Source of the DNA: Eurosta solidaginis | Taxonomy: Eukaryota > Arthropoda > Insecta > Diptera > Tephritidae | Direction: 5' to 3' | NCBI RefSeq assembly: GCF_040869045.1 | Contig: NC_090319.1 | Span: 240,181,832-240,245,831 of the forward strand | Length of the DNA: 64,000 bases | Shown here: positions 1 through 11,829 of the stretch, piece after piece | How positions within the stretch are numbered: position 1 is the stretch's first letter | Layout of the letters: each line of letters begins with the position of its first letter | Program-made: the position numbers and the translations under genes | The notes under the pieces: generated by a model | Databases searched by the model: none | Seen by the model: the letters and a program-made list of their open reading frames with translations, nothing else | Told to the model about the DNA's origin: nothing

Positions 1-1804
1 CGGAAAGTCATTTCGACGGTGTGTCAAGCCGTGTACTGAGATTTCCGAATGCCACATTCGCCAGCCCTTAACAAACATATCCGAGTCGTTGATTCCAGTA
101 TACCTTAATTAAGACCTTACTGGGCTCAGTCTTAATGTGACAATCACCTTAAATTTACAAATAATTTACCTCTTTACCTTCCTGAGTGTGTATCCCACGT
201 CGTATAGTTGCCTCCCTATCTTGGGTAGGTATTCCCTCGAAGCAACCCCGCACTAGGCTGTGGATGCTTAATTCAGGGCGGCATCTACTCGCCCTGTCAC
301 TGGAGGTTCTCAGGGTACTTTAGGCCTTTTAAGCCAAACCCTCCTCACCAGCCGCTCTTGGTCGAGGGCTGCTTATTTGATATTCGCAGCTAACCTAATT
401 AATAGGCCGTTCACTGTCCGCCAGCAGTGACCCACTTGGCCTGAGCTCAGCCACATGGTACTATGTATGTACTTTTAATTAACTATTTCCTCCCATCTAA
501 AATCAAATAAGCACGCCTTATTACCGAAATTAGCTGTAAATTATATTAGTAGTAAAATGTCAAAAATGGCAACCGGTTAAATACCACAAAAACAAAACAG
601 ACAAATAAAACAAATCATTATAAATCAATAAAAATTAAAGTACCACTTTCAACAATGCGGAGCAGAGGCGAAAATCGTAAATCTTTTTTTGCCATTTATC
701 GTTGGTTCAAAGGCACATGCCGGAGCATCAACATTATAGCTAAGCTATAACAACACATCAACTACCCATCAATGTCATCATTAACTATTTGAATGGCATC
801 GATTATACAACATCTTTGAGCACCTTAAATATCGCCATAATAAAAAGGCTGAGAGGAAGTTGTAGTAATGGTTGTAACACATCATAAAAATATCATTATG
901 TATCAACTCTTATGGTAACTATTGCAACAAAAACAGATAAATTCATTGAGTTGAATGAAAACACCCAAAGTGAACACTGCATATGTATGTATGTATGAAA
1001 GAACTCCACGGAAGTTAAATATTGTGCATTTACACCCTTGTAATGACATACATATGTATTTACAGCTTCACTGTTGATCGTAAAAAAGTCGTAAAATCTA
1101 AATGAAGTGATGCTACACAATAACAAAAATCTGATACTCAAACGCATATGCATGTATATATAAGAGACTACTGCTGTGTAGGTATCGACTGAGACTCATC
1201 AATCGAGGACGTTCTTAACTCGCAGCATTTACTTAAGATTACGAGCACAAAGTTGCTGCGCTCACTACTGGAGAAACAATGTTGTTAATGGCTTTGAGTA
1301 AAGATAATTGAGCGAAGTAGAATAATAGCACGCATATTTACATACCCATTGATCTCAATAAGTGAGTTTTTATTTGAGTGGAAATATCAACAGCGAGCCG
1401 CAGATTACAGTAAACGCGTGTTAGTGGCACCAAATTCCTAGCGGGTTTGCTGTATAAGTGACTCTGTTGTTAAGTCGTAAAAATGCTATAATTTCTTTCT
1501 TATCTTTAATATTTCGACCATAAACTCATTGGTTAAAACTTGATTTTATGTTTTAACTTTTGCATTGACTTCCGCTAAGAATTTAAATGATTGGAGTAAA
1601 ACTGATTGTTTCTTGACATTATAATTTATGTTTTTATGGAAACAGTTTGGCAAAGTATCACAGTGACGATGATATAGGGGACATTTATGCGAGCATTTTT
1701 ACTGACAATTAATTATTTTTTACGAGATTTAAATTGCTTCGTTTTGTCTTTTCAATTTCATATTTATGTAACAGTCCCCCCCAACGAAAACTATAACTTT
1801 TCAA
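1..1804. other. Unassigned intergenic DNA
   Basis: No convincing gene is seen. The part from about 180 to 480 is less AT-rich than its surroundings and has the texture of a retroelement untranslated region, but I cannot name a family. The short open frames here lack recognisable domains and carry the composition of AT-rich noncoding DNA. Short palindromes such as the one around 737-750 are present but are not distinctive. Confidence 0.5.
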
Positions 1805-2026
1805 ATTCACATGGAAGACTAACACGTTTTCTTCTCCGCGTGGAAAAACTAGTACATTTCGTGATTTACGTGGAAAACTAGCATATTTCAATCGCGCTAG
1901 TTTTCGACGCAAATAAACGAAATGTGTTAGTTTTCCATGCAAAGAACGAGATGTGCTAGCCTTCCACGCAAATAACGAACTGTTCCAGATTTCCACGCAA
2001 ATAATAGAGCTTATTAGGCTTCCATG
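1805..2026. repeat. Inverted pair of short tandem arrays, ~30-bp unit
   Basis: A unit of about 30 bp built on CGTGGAAAACTAG plus a CATTTCGT-like spacer occurs two to three times in forward orientation (about 1807-1894). It then recurs about four times as its reverse complement, CTAGTTTTCCACGCAAATAA (about 1893-2026). The switch of orientation is near 1893. The transcript of either strand could fold into a long imperfect hairpin. Open frames across it on both strands are by-products of the repeat. No family is recognised. Confidence 0.75.
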
Positions 2027-2970
2027 GGGGCCGACGATACACATATTTATGAACAGGGGACCTATCGTATTATTTCATAAGAATGGTGGGGTGGGGGGTG
2101 CATATCAACTTAATGGAGCTAAGTGTCACCTTTACTTATGCGTAACGGATTGGCGGAGTTCGATCAAATGTTGAATGAATGAAATTGTATCATAAATGCT
2201 TACACCATTTTGGGTTGTTTATTGAAAATTTCTGGATGACTTCGAAACTATTTCGGTGCAATTTTGGGGAAATTTCAGGATAACTCCTGAATTATATTTG
2301 GAATACTTGTGAGACTATTTCAAGACCAATCCGGGACAGGATCATTTCGAGTTTATATCAGGTAACATGTCGGGTCAACTTTTGGATTATTTCGGGACTG
2401 TTTCGAAACCATTTCGGGAGACTTCATAAGTTTCACATTTATTTACTCTTGTAAAATACCCTTTTCACCAGCGAATGTTGTTCATACAGTTCTAATGGAA
2501 ATTAAACACTCTTTAATACTATTCTATAAACTTAATAAAATATTATGTCGGCACACAAAAGAAAAAAATGATCTGTACATAGTGTATATATCTTGAGCCG
2601 CACATTCCAAATTTGTATACAGATTTATCAATAAAATCTCAAATTCTTGAGATAATTGCAAAAAGCCATCCGTACAAAAATAGCGGCAATGAAACCGAAC
2701 CAAAGTAAGCGTATTCCTTATGTGCTTATGGTAATCGAGTTTTATTAACTTTACTTGTGGCTTCATTTCACAATGGTTCAAACTTGAAATTTAAGATTCA
2801 TGACCGACTGCAACCTTCAGATGTCGGCTTTTGAGGTTTAGAAGTTGATACCGATTTTTGTTTCCTCACATAATTTTTAGTGCTTAGTGAACAAAAGAGG
2901 ATAATTTGGAATTAATTCATTCCGCTGCTTATATATTTCTTCTAAGCCTATTCCATAAAATTTAATTTAT
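2027..2970. other. Unassigned AT-rich DNA
   Basis: No supported gene. A run near 2220-2430 contains many near-repeats of ATTTCGGG and TTTCGGGAC, suggesting an old degenerate tandem array. Confidence 0.4.
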
Positions 2971-3450
2971 AATGCGATTCGCTGAAAAAGATAGTATCTT
3001 TCAAATTGTTCATTCCGGGAAATGGTCCTTTCTAAATAAAAATCGTGTGTAGTGCGATTTGCTTGAAATTGGGTATAAAAGTACTTCCGTGATGAGCTCA
3101 TTATATGAAATTTTTTTCTTTCCGGGAAGTGGACCTGGGACCGACCTGTTCCAAAAATCCGATTGTACTAAATCGTATCTATGGGACGATTTGCTTGAGA
3201 TTTGTTAAAGGGGTACCTCATTGCCTACCTTAGTATTTAAGAAACTTTTCCTTCTGGGCAGCGGACCAGTGAATGGGCTATTCGAAAAAAGTTTTATTTA
3301 GGGTGCGATTTTCTTTAAATGTGGTACAGGGGTCCTTCGACAAGCATAATCTTTGGGACCTTTTCTCTTGCAAGTGGACCAGGGGCCAACCTATTATAAA
3401 AAATCGTTTTTATGGTGCGATAGACGATAGAAGTTTGGTACAGATTTACC
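2971..3450. repeat. Degenerate tandem repeat, ~115-130-bp unit
   Basis: Four to five diverged units share GTGCGATTTGCTTGAAATT-like cores near 2971, 3053, 3183, 3301 and 3414. Each is followed after some distance by a TTCCGGGAAGTGGACC-like block. Spacing varies from about 80 to 130 bp. No coding potential is convincing, and the array does not match the DINE internal satellite elsewhere in the window. Confidence 0.6.
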
Positions 3451-3461
3451 TCCCTGACTAA

Positions 3462-3790
3462 CTAAGGTTAAGTTAGGTTAGGTTGAACTTGCCGGTCCAT
3501 GAGGGCCATGAATAGACTTAATGGGTTCGTAGTGTTACCAGAAGTTTATTCAACGACCAAACTGAAAAACCTTATCAAAAACCAGAACCTACGTTAAAAA
3601 ATGACTGCTTCAGCTGTTATCACTGGCCAAGCTTAATTTAAAAGCATGTGATACCAGAAGGCAGTGTCAGATTACCCGTCATGCGTTTACAATCCTCTCT
3701 TTTTAATGATAGGAGTAACTTTGTCAGTCTACGGTTGTAAGACCTACACATTATCTTCGACAATTTACAGTCCCGCACTTGGGTCCACGC
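3462..3790 (-). mobile_element. 3' end of a LOA-clade non-LTR element (relic)
   Basis: Read on the minus strand, this segment ends in a TTCAACCTAACCTAACTTAA tail. It is alignable by eye with 60295-60545, which still shows LOA-type C-terminal coding. Shared blocks include the sequences around 3490-3510, the TTCGTAGTGTTACCAGAAG region, and ACGACCAAACTG. Only the last few hundred bases remain, with no intact frame. The LOA assignment is an inference through the better copy. Confidence 0.5.
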
Positions 3791-3834
3791 CTTTTCCGTT
3801 TGGTCGATCATGCAAAAATTAATAACACATGGGT

Positions 3835-4216
3835 TATTTTTTAAAAAGAAACTTAGACCGTCAAGCGGCCGAATTCACAAACCCTAGTTGAAGGTTACTC
3901 AAAAATTGAACTTTATTTGCAATTGTCTCATATTTATAGTATTAAAATAATTGCTTACATTCAAATTTCATCATGCTGTGCAAAACATTGGACTTGAAAT
4001 AAAGATATAAATTTCTTTTTGATGTAAAATTAATAAACAAAGAGGTGAACTTGTTCTTGTTTCAGACGCGTTTTTAGTTCGCAGCATAAGTCGATTGAAA
4101 CGATCAGTAATGGTAAAGATAGTGTGTGAAGTTACGGGATTCCATTTAGGTACTTCAGTTCTTATATATTTGAATGTATTTCCCGTTCTGCCGCCTAGTG
4201 AAGCTGGGTATTAACT
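3835..4216 (-). repeat. Candidate 3' LTR of the errantivirus-like element
   Basis: On the minus strand a purine run (AGAGGAGGGG, + positions about 4217-4229) lies after the env-like fragment. It is followed immediately by AGTTAA, a start common in gypsy-group LTRs. Further along the same strand a TATAAATA-like box and an AATAAA signal occur in the order expected for an LTR. The far boundary near 3835 is a guess, and no second LTR copy exists in the window to confirm it. Confidence 0.35.
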
Positions 4217-4389
4217 CCCCCTCCTCTAAATCGAAGCGTCCCGTCTTTCGAATAGACATCTGAAATTTTTTGAATTTTAAAAGCAATATATTTCGTTACC
4301 GTTTCTTTATGGTTTTCATTCTTAAATTCTGTTTTAGTTTAAAATATTACCGTAAACTTGAATATAACATATATGAGTAAGATTACTAC

Positions 4390-5020
4390 CGAAACTGTAC
4401 ATTAATATTTCTTAATTTTAAACGTTTTTTTTTTTGATTCAATATATTCTTTAATATAAAAAATTTTTAATTTCCATTCCCTTAAATAGTTCAAAAATTT
4501 TCCAGTAGAATTCTCAATTTTTATATTATCAATTACAACTTTATAATTAAAAGTAACTAAATATATTACTATTGTGTGATTTTCTGCATTATGTTTTCCT
4601 GTGACCAATATTGCTCCCTCTTGTATTATTTTCATTATTTTCCTTAATTTTTGTACAATTCGCTATTTCGTTATTTAAAATATTTGCTAAACAAGTTTGA
4701 TTTTTATTCATCATGCAAAGGGCTTGATTTAATTCCTTTTTGCAATTGTCTATTGAATAAAATTTTTTTCACGTTTAATTTTACCTCTTTTTCAATTAAT
4801 AATTTTCCATCTTGTTGTGCAATAGCTTCTACATTGAAGAGGTTACCTATTTTTATAACTTTTAAATATCTTATGTATATAATAACGACGTCATTGATTT
4901 GTACAATTTTAAATTTTGATACATCCATTAAATCAGATATTGTTACATTCTTAACCTCATGATTAATTATTTCGTTTGTTTCATCTAATTCTAATATAAT
5001 TGGATTAAGAATACCTATTT
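4390..5020 (-). pseudogene. Env-like fragment of an errantivirus-like retroelement
   Basis: Two minus-strand open stretches, 4704-5020 and 4402-4635, resemble the C-terminal half of insect errantivirus envelope-like proteins and follow the pol relic in the expected order. The reading frame is broken between them and interrupted upstream by DINE copy A at 5021. The first few residues of the upstream frame are encoded by that DINE rather than by env. The N-terminal half, expected at 6414-6930, is not recognisable. No functional envelope can be made. The alternative, that it is only a retroelement-flanking spacer frame, cannot be excluded. Confidence 0.45.
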
Positions 5021-6413
5021 TTATACTCAGCTGAGCAGAGCTCACAGAGTATGTTAATTTTGTTCACATAACGGTAATCCGTAACGGCATAAATGAATCG
5101 ATATAGACATAGACTTCATTATATCAAAATGATCTGGGAAAAAAAAGAAATTCATTTGGCCATGTCCGTCCGTCTGGCCGTTAACACGATAACTTTAGTA
5201 AATTTTGAGGTATCTTAATCAAATTTGGTATGTAAGTTCCTGGGCACTCTTCCCAGATCGCTATTTAAAATGAACGAAGTCGGACTATAACCACGCCCAC
5301 TTTTTCGATATCGAAAATTTCGAAATACCGAAAAAGTGCGATAATTCATTACCAAAGGCGGATAAAGCGATGAAACTTGGTAGGTGGATTGGCCTTATGA
5401 CGCACAATAGAAAATTAGTAAAATTTTGGACAATGGGCGTGGCACCGCCTACTTTTAAAAGAAGGTAATTTAAAAGTTTCGCAAGCTGTAATTTGACAGA
5501 CGCTGAAGATATCGTGATAAAATTTGGCAGGCACGTTACTCCTACTACTATATGTGTGCTAAATAAAAATTAGCAAAATCAGATGACGAACACGCCCACT
5601 TAAAAAAAAAAAATTTTTTAAAGTCAAATTTTAACGAAAAATTTTATATCTTTACAGTATATAAGTAAAATATGTCAACATTCAACTCCAGTAATGATAT
5701 GGTGCAACAAAATACAAAAATAAAAGAAAATTTCAAAATGGGCGTGGCTCCGCCCTTTTTCATTTAATTCGTCTAGAATACTTTTAATACCATAAGTCAA
5801 ACAAAAATTTACCATTCCTTGTGAAATTTGGTAGGGGCATAGATTCTATGACGGTAACTGTTTTCTGTGAAAATGGGCGAAATCGGTTAAAGCCACGCCC
5901 AGTTTTTATACACTGTCGACCGTCTGTTCTTCCGCTCGGCCGTTAACACGATAACTTGAGCAAAAATAGATATATATTTACTAAACTTAGTTCACGTACT
6001 TATCTGAACTCACTTTATCTTGGTAATAAAAATGGGCGAAACCCGATTATGACCACGCCCACTTTTTCGATATCGAAAATTTTGAAAAATGAAAAAATGC
6101 CCTAATTCTATACCAAATATGAAGAAAGAGATGAAACATGGTAATTGGATTGGTTTATTGACGCAAAATATTACTTTAGAAAAAACTTTGTAAAATAGAT
6201 ATCTCGAAAAGGCGTCCACCTATAGAACTATGACCCACTCCCTTTTAAAATACTCTTTAATACCTTCCATTTGAAACCCATGTCATACAAACACATAACC
6301 GGGTTACCCTAGGTTCATTTTGCTAAATGGCGATGTTCCCTTATTTTGTCTCCGAAGCTCTCAGCTGAGTATGTAATGTTCGGTTACACCCGAACTTAGC
6401 CTTCCTTACTTGT
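5021..6413 (-). mobile_element. DINE-1/Helentron-like element, copy A
   Basis: Non-autonomous repeat. I set strand + as reading from the CAAGTAAGGAAGG end; this copy is reversed. It opens with TTATACTCAGCTGAGCAGAG, a hairpin-forming terminus, then a CCGTCCGTCTGG tetramer core near 5166. It closes with GAACTTAGCCTTCCTTACTT. The interior carries several CCACGCCCACTTTTTCGATA-like blocks and one unit of the ~130-bp satellite. The hairpin-plus-GTCC-core layout is that of dipteran DINE-1/Helentron-associated elements; family membership is inferred. It sits inside the env-like region. Confidence 0.75.
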
Positions 6414-6426
6414 TATTTATGTTACG

Positions 6427-6492
6427 GGGGCTGCGGTTGCATTTGACATACGCGTTGCCAACTCACGTGCCTGTCAAATGCAACTTAAGCCC
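6427..6492. repeat. Inverted repeat / hairpin
   Basis: The arms GTTGCATTTGACA and TGTCAAATGCAAC are perfect 13-bp complements. They are separated by about 23 bp, with outer GGGGCT and AGCCCC segments able to extend the stem imperfectly. It lies just beyond DINE copy A within the errantivirus-like relic. It could be a retroelement control region or the trace of a small palindromic insertion. No function is visible. Confidence 0.6.
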
Positions 6493-6930
6493 CACGCACA
6501 TAGACTACATTATATTATTTGGCATAAGGCCTTATTTTATCCTTACATCATCCTTCCTTTTTGAAAAGAAGAATTTTGCAAATTGATCGATCACATTTCA
6601 TTTGTCATATTCTTCTTTTCCATTTGATCAATTGTTTCGAACGAACGAATATTAGGGTGCACCTCCCTTTTTTTGACATTCGTTCGTTCGGACTAATTTT
6701 ACATTATTATAGCTAACTAAACTTTCTTTTAGAGTTTTAAGTTATTAATTAATTTAAATAAGCTTTATTTTAGATTTTCAAAGCCATTAACATTACATTA
6801 GTGTTTTTTTTATTGTTTTTTTTTTTTTAATACAGTTTAGTTATGGATTTTCCTTTTTTTAATTTATATTAGGAAAAATATATAAGTACATATCAGGGAA
6901 TAGTTTTACATATAGAATTTTTGTTCTACC

Positions 6931-9900
6931 TTATTGGCTGTATGTATGTTTTTTCTTTTTTTTAGTACATAATGAATATAATATAACGAAATAGTTTATT
7001 TTATTTAATCTATTTTTGTGTACAGTTTTTCCTTTTTTTGTTACTTCATAAAAAATTGTTATGTTAGGTTCATCAATTTTAGTTACAACAAAAGGACCTT
7101 GATACATGTTTTCATGTTTGTTGCGTGGTTCTTTTTGTAAAAGAACTTTATCTCCTATTTGAATAATTACCGGACGAGCCGTTTTATCATAATAAGTCTT
7201 GCCTTGTATTTTGTTTTTAATTATTAAATTTTTCGCCATATCGTGTTATTTGTGTATTCTAAATTTAACCTCTTTATCATAATTTTTTACATTGTAAAGT
7301 GGGTAGATTTTTTCCTTTCACAATTCATGAGGCAAAGTTGCCTTTTTACCAAATAATAACTGGAAGGGAGAAAATTTATTGTCGAAAACTGTGCTAGTTG
7401 TTGTATTGTGTAGGAAAGTAAAATATCTTATACATCCCAATCAGAAAACGTCTATTTCAAATATGTACGTAAGTATTCATTAAAAACTCTATGATTACGT
7501 TCAATTGTACCAACAGTTTCATGATGGTATGCAGTTGAAAAGTGCAGTTAGAAGTGATGTCAATTCATTTCACAATTCATTTTTAAATTCTGTACCTAAA
7601 TATGATTTTTTGGCGTTCATTACGCCGTATGTTAAAATAAATGTTTCAAGAATTGCTAATGCAATTGTTTTTGCTGATTTATCTGGTATAACAACGGTTA
7701 CCAAATATTTAGACATGTCACAAATGATGGAACTGCGAACGTGTTACCGTGTTTGGACTCAGGAAGAGGTCCTATTGTATCTATAACTAGTACATCAAAT
7801 GGTTTACAAGGTGTTGGTGTTAAAACAAGTTTTTCTTTCGAAATTATCACAATTACACATATTAACATTTAACATTGATTTATAAGTTTTCAAATTCTCA
7901 CTTACATTTGAATTACGGCATTAAATTAAAGAAATAAAACATAATTTACAAGAACAAAGGTTAAAAAATATAGAAGATTAAAAATATAAAAGGGGGACTC
8001 ATGTAACCGTATAAATGCCTTATAAAGTGTGTAAACGTATAAATTTATCGAGTGCGTAAACGAGCTGTCAAATTTTGTATGAAAACTCATTAGGTGGACT
8101 CATATAACCGTATGAATGCCTTATAAAGTGTGTAAACGTATAAATTTATCTCGTGCGTAAACGAACTGTCAAATTTTGTATGAAAAATCATTTACACAAT
8201 TTGTATAAATTTACGCGCACATTTCATTGTGTAAACGCGGAAACTCAAAGGAATGCAACCTTGCAGACATTACAGCAGGCATTTTCATCAGAAAACTCCA
8301 ACATCAGCAAGTCATTTACAAGAATATCTTAGTAAAGACGTTTTAGTTTTGATTTTTCACTTAATATTGGCATTTTTGAATTTGTATAACAATCAAACAA
8401 TTTTTGTTTGGAAATAATACAGCTGATAAACAAATAAGTTTATCAAGAGTATTTCTAGGTGCGTTCATATAACAGCGTGTGTAAATGGATATAATTTTAC
8501 ACCTTATAAGTTTATATGCTTTCATGAGTCCCCCTAAAATAAAACGATACCATCTACTGTGGTACATTTGTCATACTAAAAGTAAAATGTTATAAACATA
8601 ATATGTAAGTGGCAGCGATACCATCTGTGTCCTCTTTCTTATTCTTAGTCTTTTCCCTATTTTGCAAAATTCGTAGACTTTCCAAGGTGTATCGTTTTTT
8701 CTCTCTAGCTTCATTGTATATTATTTTCGTGTTTTCGAAGCCAGCGACGTGGTTGTGTGTTATTGGATTTTTCTTTCGTTTTAGGTTTAACCTTGTTTAA
8801 AAGGCAATCGTTAAAACTTTTGATATTTCGATATATCACGAGTCATATTTTTCCAATAAAATTGTGTTCGTAGTTTTGCATAAAGTTTTTTCATTCCGCA
8901 ATGTCCACCTGAAATGGTATCGTTATGGTAAATTTTCATTAGCTTTAGTTGTGTGTCTTCGTCTGTTATTGCCTCCACTGGATCTGTTACAATAATTTCT
9001 AATTATTTTAAAATTTTATTTCCAATTCTTTGTAATTTGTAATAGTAACATGTCTGAATAAAGTATCGTTTTTTGGCAATTCAATTATAAATTTGCGTTT
9101 GCAGGCTTCTAATTTGAGCCTCGAAAGTAATTTCTCTAAAGTCATTATTTCGTTAGCAATCTCAAAACTAATTAACTCGAGTTTTTTATGTTATATGCGC
9201 AATAATTCTTAAACTTGTTGATTTATTATTTTTATCGTAAGTAATTTCAGATTTTATCCGTGGAACTTTTTTCGAAAAATTATATGAAAATTTGTCGTAA
9301 ACGTGTAAAGTAAGTTGTTTTTCGTCGTTTTTGTCAGTTCTCCTATGAAGGTTCTCATCGTTTTGTCGTTGTGTCTTTGATCTTGCCTGTACTGCTAAAA
9401 TTTGTTTCTTCAATTCCTTAATCTCATCGATTATAATGCGCGATAGTGCATCAGCGTCAACGTTTGATTTGCCCTTAATATATACGATAGTGAAATTGTA
9501 TTCAGTTAGTGCTAGCCTTATTCTCGAAAGTATTGAAGATGGGTATTTTATATTGAAAAAATATACTAGAGGTCTATGATCTGACTTTACAATGAAATGT
9601 GGGCCATAAACGTATGGTCGAAATTGCTTTATAGCGAAGTAGATAGCTAAGAGTTCCAATTCTATTATTGGTTTTTTCTGCTCTGCTTTATTACACGATT
9701 TAGAAGCGAAACAAATTGGTAAATCATTGCTTTGGTGTTCTTGATTCAAAATAGCGCCACATCCAGTTGTGGAAGCATCAACCGTAATAATGAATTGTTT
9801 AGTAAAATCTGGGTATTGTAGTAATTTTGGCGAAAGTAAAGTTGGTTTCAGCGATTGAAATAATACTTCGCACTCTCTACTCCAAACAAATTCAACTCTT

Positions 9901-10812
9901 CTTCTACTCAAAATATTTAAAGGCGCTACCAGAGACGCAAAATTTGGTATAAACCTTCTGTAATAGTTAGCGAACGCGACCCAACTTCGTAACGCGTCTG
10001 TATCAGTCGGTTTTGTATACTTTTTTATAGAATTTATTTTGGAATCATCCGGCAAAAAACCTTTTGCGGAACATTTGTGACCTAAAAATGTTACTTCTGG
10101 TCGTAAAAAGTTGCATTTGTTTGGATTTAGTTTAAGATTGAAGGACCTACATGTATTGAAAACTTTAGCTAGATTTTTGATATGGTGTGCTTCACTGCAA
10201 CCAATGACGATTATATCGTCGACGTATAAGAATGCCACATTGGGTGGTATACTAGAAAAAGAAATTGTCATCATTCATGTAAACGAATTGGGTGCTATAT
10301 TCAAACCGAATGGAAGAACTTTCCATCTAAATGCACCTCGGTCAGTGCTGAAAGAAGTTATGTCGCGTGAGTCAAATGAAATCACGAAAAAAGATCTAAT
10401 GTGGAAAAATACTTTGCCCTGCCAAGATTGTCTAAAATATCGTCAACTCTTGCAAGAGGAAATTTATCAGCAATGAGCTTTTTGTTAAATCCGTGAAAAT
10501 CTACGCACATACGATAAGCTTTTTGGCCATTAGTATCTTTCTTTGGGGCTAAATCAAAGGGCTATTGTAATTAGAGTTGCTAGGTTCAATAAAATCGTTG
10601 TCTAAAAGTTTATTTACTTGGCGATTTTATCTTCGCGATGAGAATATGGCAATTGATAGTTTTTAAATATACCGTGTAATTTTCAGCAAGTCTTAATTAT
10701 TTCTCATAGAACATGTTTAAAGTCATTTTGTCCGCGTCAAGAGCGAAAATGTCGGCACAATCTATGCAAAGGTCTATTAATTTATTCTGAGCTTGTTTAG
10801 GAATTTGTCTTT
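6931..10812 (-). pseudogene. Errantivirus-like pol relic (RT, RNase H, integrase)
   Basis: Minus-strand gypsy/Ty3-group polymerase. From the 5' side, 10812-10280 gives broken N-terminal RT including a YRMCVDFHGFNKK-like stretch. 10274-9186 is an open frame with the YVDD catalytic box (+ 10214-10225), an RT connection region, RNase H with the ITVDAS start and a DALSR end. Beyond it come a zinc-binding HCGMKKLYAK-like segment (+ about 8870-8920), an integrase core piece with DTIGPLP (about 7780), and a C-terminal GPF-type domain (7239-6931). Stops and frameshifts are many, and a MITE sits in integrase. No gag or 5' LTR remains. An env-like fragment follows, which suggests an errantivirus rather than a plain gypsy element. 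Confidence 0.85.
7992..8534. mobile_element. 543-bp MITE with TAAAA target duplication
   Basis: The ends are GGGGGACTCATG and CATGAGTCCCCC, exact inverted repeats, with weaker matching further in. TAAAA flanks both sides (7987-7991 and 8535-8539), giving a 5-bp target-site duplication. The left part contains a tandem duplication of about 101 bp (7995-8095 and 8096-8197) rich in GTGTAAACG and GCGTAAACGA words. No coding capacity. It interrupts the integrase region of the errantivirus-like relic, so it is younger than that element. Superfamily is not certain from 5 bp alone. Confidence 0.8.
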
Positions 10813-11815
10813 TTATACTCAGCGTTCTTTGCATACAGAGTATATTAACTTTGATTGGATAACGGTTGGTTGTGCTGGTATAAAGGAATCGAGATAGATA
10901 TAGACATCCATATATCAAAATCATAAGTATCGAAAAGAAATTTGATTGAGCCATGTCGGTCCGTCCGTCTGTCCGTCTGTCCGTTAACACGATAACTTGA
11001 GTAAATATTGATATATCTTCACCAAATTTGGTACACAAGCTTATCTGGACTCAGAATAAATTGGTATTGAAATGAGCGAAATCGGATGATAACCACGCCC
11101 ACTTTTTATATATATAACATTTTGGAAAACATAAAAACCTGATTATTTAGTAAATAATACACCTAGAATGTTGAAAATTGACGTGTGGACTGATATTGAC
11201 ACTCTTGATAAAAATTTGAAAAAGATTTTTAAAATGGTCGTGGCACCGCCCACTTGTGATAAAATTTTACAAATAATATTAGTCATAAATCAAAGATCGT
11301 TAAACATATCGTAACAAAATTCGGCAGAGTGGTTGTCTTTACTATAAGTAATGCTAAAGAAAAATTATCGAAATCGGTTAAGGACCACGCCCACTTTTAT
11401 ATAAAAGATTTTTAAAAGGGTCGGGGATGAATAAAAAAGCTATATCTTTGCAAAAAGACCTTTATACCAATGGTATTTCATTTCCCAAGTGGATTTATAA
11501 CAATAAATAGGAAAAACTCCAAATTTAAAAAAATGGGTGTGGCGCCGTCCCTTTTATGACTAAGCAATTTTCTATGTTTCGGGTGCCATAACTCGAAGAA
11601 AAATTTTCATATCGTAATAAAATTGAGTACACATATTTTCCTTATAGCAGGAAATATTTCTAGAAAAAATGTACGAGATCGTTTAAAAACCATGCCCGCT
11701 TTTGTATAAAAGATTTTTAAAAGGGTCGTAGACGAAACTAATAAGTTATATTTTAGCAAAAGAGAGCTTTGTATCAATAGAATTTTGCTTTCTAAATTGA
11801 AAAAAAAATAACGCA
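10813..11815 (-). mobile_element. DINE-1/Helentron-like element, copy B (truncated)
   Basis: It starts with TTATACTCAGCG and carries the clear tetramer core CGGTCCGTCCGTCTGTCCGT (from about 10950). The interior has ACCACGCCCACTTTT blocks but follows a different internal sequence from copies A and C-F, so it is a separate subfamily. The CAAGTAAGG terminus is missing: homology stops near 11815 where an RTE fragment begins. It is inserted in the N-terminal RT coding of the errantivirus-like relic. Confidence 0.7.
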
Positions 11816-11829
11816 TATAGCCGCAAACT

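Noticed and set aside
896..1153. 85-codon minus-strand open frame
   Set aside because: AT-rich chance frame without motif or homologue visible in the window.
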